Source: Synechococcus sp. NOUM97013 (GTDB lineage: Bacteria; Cyanobacteriota; Cyanobacteriia; PCC-6307; Cyanobiaceae). From it: a stretch of 64,000 bases of DNA. This document shows, piece by piece, positions 61,586-64,000 of this stretch. The notes beneath the pieces were generated by a model. The model did not search any database. It saw nothing but the letters and a program-made list of their open reading frames with translations, and was not told where the DNA came from. The translations under genes were made by a program, and so were the position numbers. The stretch covers positions 930,001-994,000 of the forward strand of contig NZ_CP047941.1 in NCBI RefSeq assembly GCF_014279815.1. Direction: 5' to 3'. Position 1 is the first letter of the stretch. Each line of letters starts with the position of its first letter.

Positions 61586-62545
61586 ATGACGCGTCTCGCT
61601 ACCGGATGGGCCATTTTTCAAGGCCTGCTGATTGAGGCGCTTCCCTTTCTGTTGCTGGGGGTGACCATTGCTGGGCTGGCCCGCTGGCTTGTCCCCCAGT
61701 CCACCTGGGTGCGGCGTCTTCCACGCCATCCTCTGCTCGCTCCACTGGTTGGAGCTCTCTTGGGTTTTGCTTTGCCGGCCTGTGAATGCGGCAACGTTCC
61801 CGTGGCACGACGTCTTCTGGCCAGTGGTGCTCCGCTGGGCACCGGGTTTGGCTTTTTGTTTGCGGCGCCTGTTCTCAACCCGATTGTGTTAGCCAGCACC
61901 TGGGCTGCCTTCCCTGACAAGACCTGGCTGCTGTGGGCGAGGCCAGCTGGTGCCTTTTTGATCGCGCTGTCCTTAAGTGCACTTCTGGGGTTGCTACCCG
62001 AAGCCAAGCTGCTGGAAACGGCGTTGCTGGAAGAGCGCCGCATGAGTCAGCCCCTGTCCAGTGTTGGCCTGCTCGAACGTCGTGGCGGGGTGCTGGGATC
62101 TGCTCCGGTTTCGTCTGAGCAACGGGACGACACTCCAGGCATCAGTCCCCGCCTGCTGATTCAGCACAGCACCCGAGAATTCCTCAGCCTGCTCACTTTG
62201 CTGGTGTTGGGGAGTGCCTTGGCTGCGTTGGTTCAGACCTGGCTGCCGCGCAGTTGGCTGCTGGCCCTCGGTAGTGCACCGACGTTGTCGGTGATTGCGC
62301 TCATGCTCCTGGCTTTGGTGGTGTCGGTCTGCTCGAGCGTCGATGCTTTCCTGGCGCTTGGGTTTGCCGCTCAGGTCACCCCCGGGGCTCTGTTGGCCTT
62401 CCTGTTGCTTGGGCCTGTGGTGGATCTCAAGCTTGCTGGGTTGTTCACGGTGTTGCTGACGCCAAGAGCCATCGCGATCACCGCGGCATCAGCCTCGCTG
62501 ATGGTGTTGTTGATCGGTCAGTGGGTGAATCTCCTTCAGCTGTGA
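61586..62545 (+). CDS. Permease, YraQ/DUF318 family
   Basis: 319 aa, ten or so membrane helices. PLVGALLGFALPACECGNVP with VARRLLASGAP and ATP-free FLFAAPVLNPIVL are the PF03773 signature; the C-terminal half repeats it (CSSVDAFLALGFAAQVTPGA). Proposed for metal or gas transport in bacteria. It overlaps nothing but is 4 bases from its TIGR03943 partner. Confidence 0.88.
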   Translation: MTRLATGWAIFQGLLIEALPFLLLGVTIAGLARWLVPQSTWVRRLPRHPLLAPLVGALLGFALPACECGNVPVARRLLASGAPLGTGFGFLFAAPVLNPIVLASTWAAFPDKTWLLWARPAGAFLIALSLSALLGLLPEAKLLETALLEERRMSQPLSSVGLLERRGGVLGSAPVSSEQRDDTPGISPRLLIQHSTREFLSLLTLLVLGSALAALVQTWLPRSWLLALGSAPTLSVIALMLLALVVSVCSSVDAFLALGFAAQVTPGALLAFLLLGPVVDLKLAGLFTVLLTPRAIAITAASASLMVLLIGQWVNLLQL

Positions 62546-62549
62546 TGTC

Positions 62550-63251
62550 GTGATGGCCCCAATGACACGAAAGCCGCGATTTCTGCGTTCTCCTCTGCTT
62601 CCACCCCTGGTTGTGGGGCTCTGGGGATGGGTGCTGTTGTGGAGCACGCTTTCGGGACGACTTGATCTCCTCTTGAATGCGGCCTTTCATCCCGTCGTTG
62701 GCATTGCCGGGGTGGTGTTGCTTGTTCTGTCCGTCCTGCAGTTGCGCTGGGCCATCAAGCAACGCAACGTGATGGCATCCAGGGGGTGGTTGTTTTCAGG
62801 TCTGGTGGCTGTCGCGATTCTGGTGGTGCCTCCTGAACCGTCCTTCAGCGATCTGGCGGCTAGTCGTCCTGACAGTCTTCCGGAGGCACCTCAACTCAGC
62901 TTTTTCCTGCCGCCTGAACAGCGAACGCTGACGGAATGGGTGCGGTTGCTGCGCAGCCAGCCCGATCCTGAACTGCATGCGGGTGACCCGGTGCGCATCA
63001 GTGGCTTTGTGCTGAAGCGTCCTGGAGAAACTCCCGAATTGGCCCGCCTCACGGTGCGTTGCTGCCTCGCGGATGCCACACCGGCAGGGATTCCCATTCT
63101 CTGGCCGGAGGATGCCAACCCTGAAGCGGATCAGTGGCTTGAGATCGAGGGAACCTTGGTCGTGCAGGAACGTGATGGCGTGCCAGTGAATGTGGTCCAG
63201 CCCACCAGCATTGAGGAGATTCCCCGTCCAGAGAGGCCGCTGGAGCCATGA
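62550..63251 (+). CDS. TIGR03943 family permease partner
   Basis: 233 aa, GTG start. Two membrane helices (LLPPLVVGLWGWVLLWSTLS; AFHPVVGIAGVVLLVLSVLQ), then a linker and a C-terminal beta domain (DPVRISGFVLKRPGETPELA; RLTVRCCLADATPAGIPILW) typical of TIGR03943. It is the known genetic partner of YraQ-type permeases. Its TGA overlaps the next ATG. Confidence 0.88.
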   Translation: MMAPMTRKPRFLRSPLLPPLVVGLWGWVLLWSTLSGRLDLLLNAAFHPVVGIAGVVLLVLSVLQLRWAIKQRNVMASRGWLFSGLVAVAILVVPPEPSFSDLAASRPDSLPEAPQLSFFLPPEQRTLTEWVRLLRSQPDPELHAGDPVRISGFVLKRPGETPELARLTVRCCLADATPAGIPILWPEDANPEADQWLEIEGTLVVQERDGVPVNVVQPTSIEEIPRPERPLEP

Positions 63252-64000
63252 CGTCACCGCGTCCGATCGCTCCCATGCGTCTGCTGTTGGGGTGTCTTGC
63301 CGCTCTATCCGCGCTGGCTGTTGTGCAACAGCAGGTTCTGTTGCGACGACCGCCTCGCTTGCAGTCGGTGGGCATTCAGCCGATTCGATCCGGAGCGGCG
63401 GCCTTGGACGTGGTGTTCAGCCGGCCGATGAATCCAGATTCTGTTGCTCAGAGTGGGTTGCTTCCTGATGTCGCTCACCGCTGGTTTGGCGTTCAGGACC
63501 GACTTCGACTGCTGGTCGCTCCAGGGCAGGCGTTGCAGAGTCCTCTGCGATTGAACCTGTTGGGCCGGGATCTCAGGCAGCTGTCGTTGCCTCCCCAGCA
63601 ACTCTGGTGGGACCCGCGACCTCATCTCCTTGCTGTGGTGCCCTCGGAGGAGGGTGAGAGCCTGCAGATGCAGTTGCGAGATGGGCAGTGGCAGGCCCTG
63701 GCCCCTGCTCAGCAGACCATCCTTCAGATCGAACCGCTTGGCAATGGTGCGGGTGTTGCCTTAGTCAGTGATGACGATGAAGCGCGTCAGCGCGTGCTCT
63801 TGCGTGCGTTGGATCAGCGCGCCTTGAGTGCCCGTCGGACTGGGCTGCGTGACCCGCAGCTTGGATCCCTGGAGGAGCTTGAATCCGGCGCATCGGGGGC
63901 GTTGTTGTTTGCTCATTTGAGTAGCAACCAACGCGGAGATCTGCTGGTGCAATTGGGGGGCTTCGATCCCGTCAGCGATCGCATCTGGATTCAGTCGGCG
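63248..64000 (+). CDS. Uncharacterised protein with N-terminal helix (partial, cut by window edge)
   Basis: 251 codons to the window edge. ATG overlaps the TIGR03943 stop (ATGA). MRLLLGCLAALSALAVVQQQ is a signal anchor, RSGAAALDVVFSRPMNPDSV resembles a bacterial Ig-like/SbsA-type opening, and the rest (SPLRLNLLGRDLRQLSLPPQ; IEPLGNGAGVALVSDDDEAR) looks strand-rich, perhaps a beta-propeller. Extracytoplasmic location likely. Function unknown. Confidence 0.78.
   Translation, partial: MTSPRPIAPMRLLLGCLAALSALAVVQQQVLLRRPPRLQSVGIQPIRSGAAALDVVFSRPMNPDSVAQSGLLPDVAHRWFGVQDRLRLLVAPGQALQSPLRLNLLGRDLRQLSLPPQQLWWDPRPHLLAVVPSEEGESLQMQLRDGQWQALAPAQQTILQIEPLGNGAGVALVSDDDEARQRVLLRALDQRALSARRTGLRDPQLGSLEELESGASGALLFAHLSSNQRGDLLVQLGGFDPVSDRIWIQSA

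Overview
The window reads as a chromosomal segment of a marine picocyanobacterium (Synechococcus-like, marine cluster 5). Supporting signs are petJ-type cytochrome c6, a cyAbrB regulator, a CPP1-like J-domain protein, a VTE6-type phytyl-phosphate kinase homologue, NblA-like and CP12-like small proteins, a glycine-rich RRM protein, DUF3531, DUF3721, DUF4278 and TIGR03643 proteins, monomeric B12-dependent ribonucleotide reductase and several Nif11-type leader-like proteins. Species cannot be fixed from sequence alone. No rRNA, CRISPR array, insertion sequence or prophage was seen; one tRNA (Ser, anticodon UGA) is present.

Layout. 1-13.4 kb: an ABC exporter (cut by the left edge) and a small gene, then a long minus-strand run reading leftwards: PPP-type phosphatase, recC, recB, recD, a cupin phosphomannose-isomerase-like gene, a DEAD-box helicase with DbpA domain, a small secreted Cys protein and an RRM protein. 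13.4-17.7 kb: Nif11-like protein, a two-lobed pentapeptide-repeat protein, and an accessory stretch of microproteins. 17.7-33.3 kb: mostly core genes: tRNA-Ser, nrdJ, an MscS/methyltransferase/prfC overlap operon, cyAbrB, CPP1-like, hslO, ABC ATPase, DUF3531, rsmE, 2OG-Fe(II) oxygenase, VTE6-like kinase, group 3 sigma factor. 33.3-57.3 kb: a patchwork of short, often lineage-specific genes (VanW, lipocalin-like, GT2, GAF, CP12-like, SDR, epimerase, YccF, Nif11 proteins, macro/HEPN-like, dCTP deaminase, CuZn SOD, DUF427, DUF924) and many microproteins. 57.3-64 kb: manganese/zinc-type ABC transporter (mntC-mntA-mntB order), NTF2-like and DUF3721 secreted proteins, cytochrome c6, a permease/TIGR03943 pair and a gene cut by the right edge.

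How parts connect. RecBCD handles double-strand DNA ends. The helicase and RRM protein are typical cold/RNA-metabolism genes. The right end looks like a metal and redox neighbourhood (Mn/Zn uptake, cytochrome c6, putative metal-permease pair). The most unusual signals are small: a translationally coupled pair of ~27-29-residue proteins at 17.1 kb, further microproteins with membrane or lipoprotein signals at 15.5, 52.0, 53.5 and 53.8 kb, a decaying Nif11 gene at 46.6 kb beside two intact ones, and two minus-strand terminator-like hairpins at 56.4 and 56.7 kb that no annotated gene explains. All functional calls are from reading residues and motifs; no database search was run.
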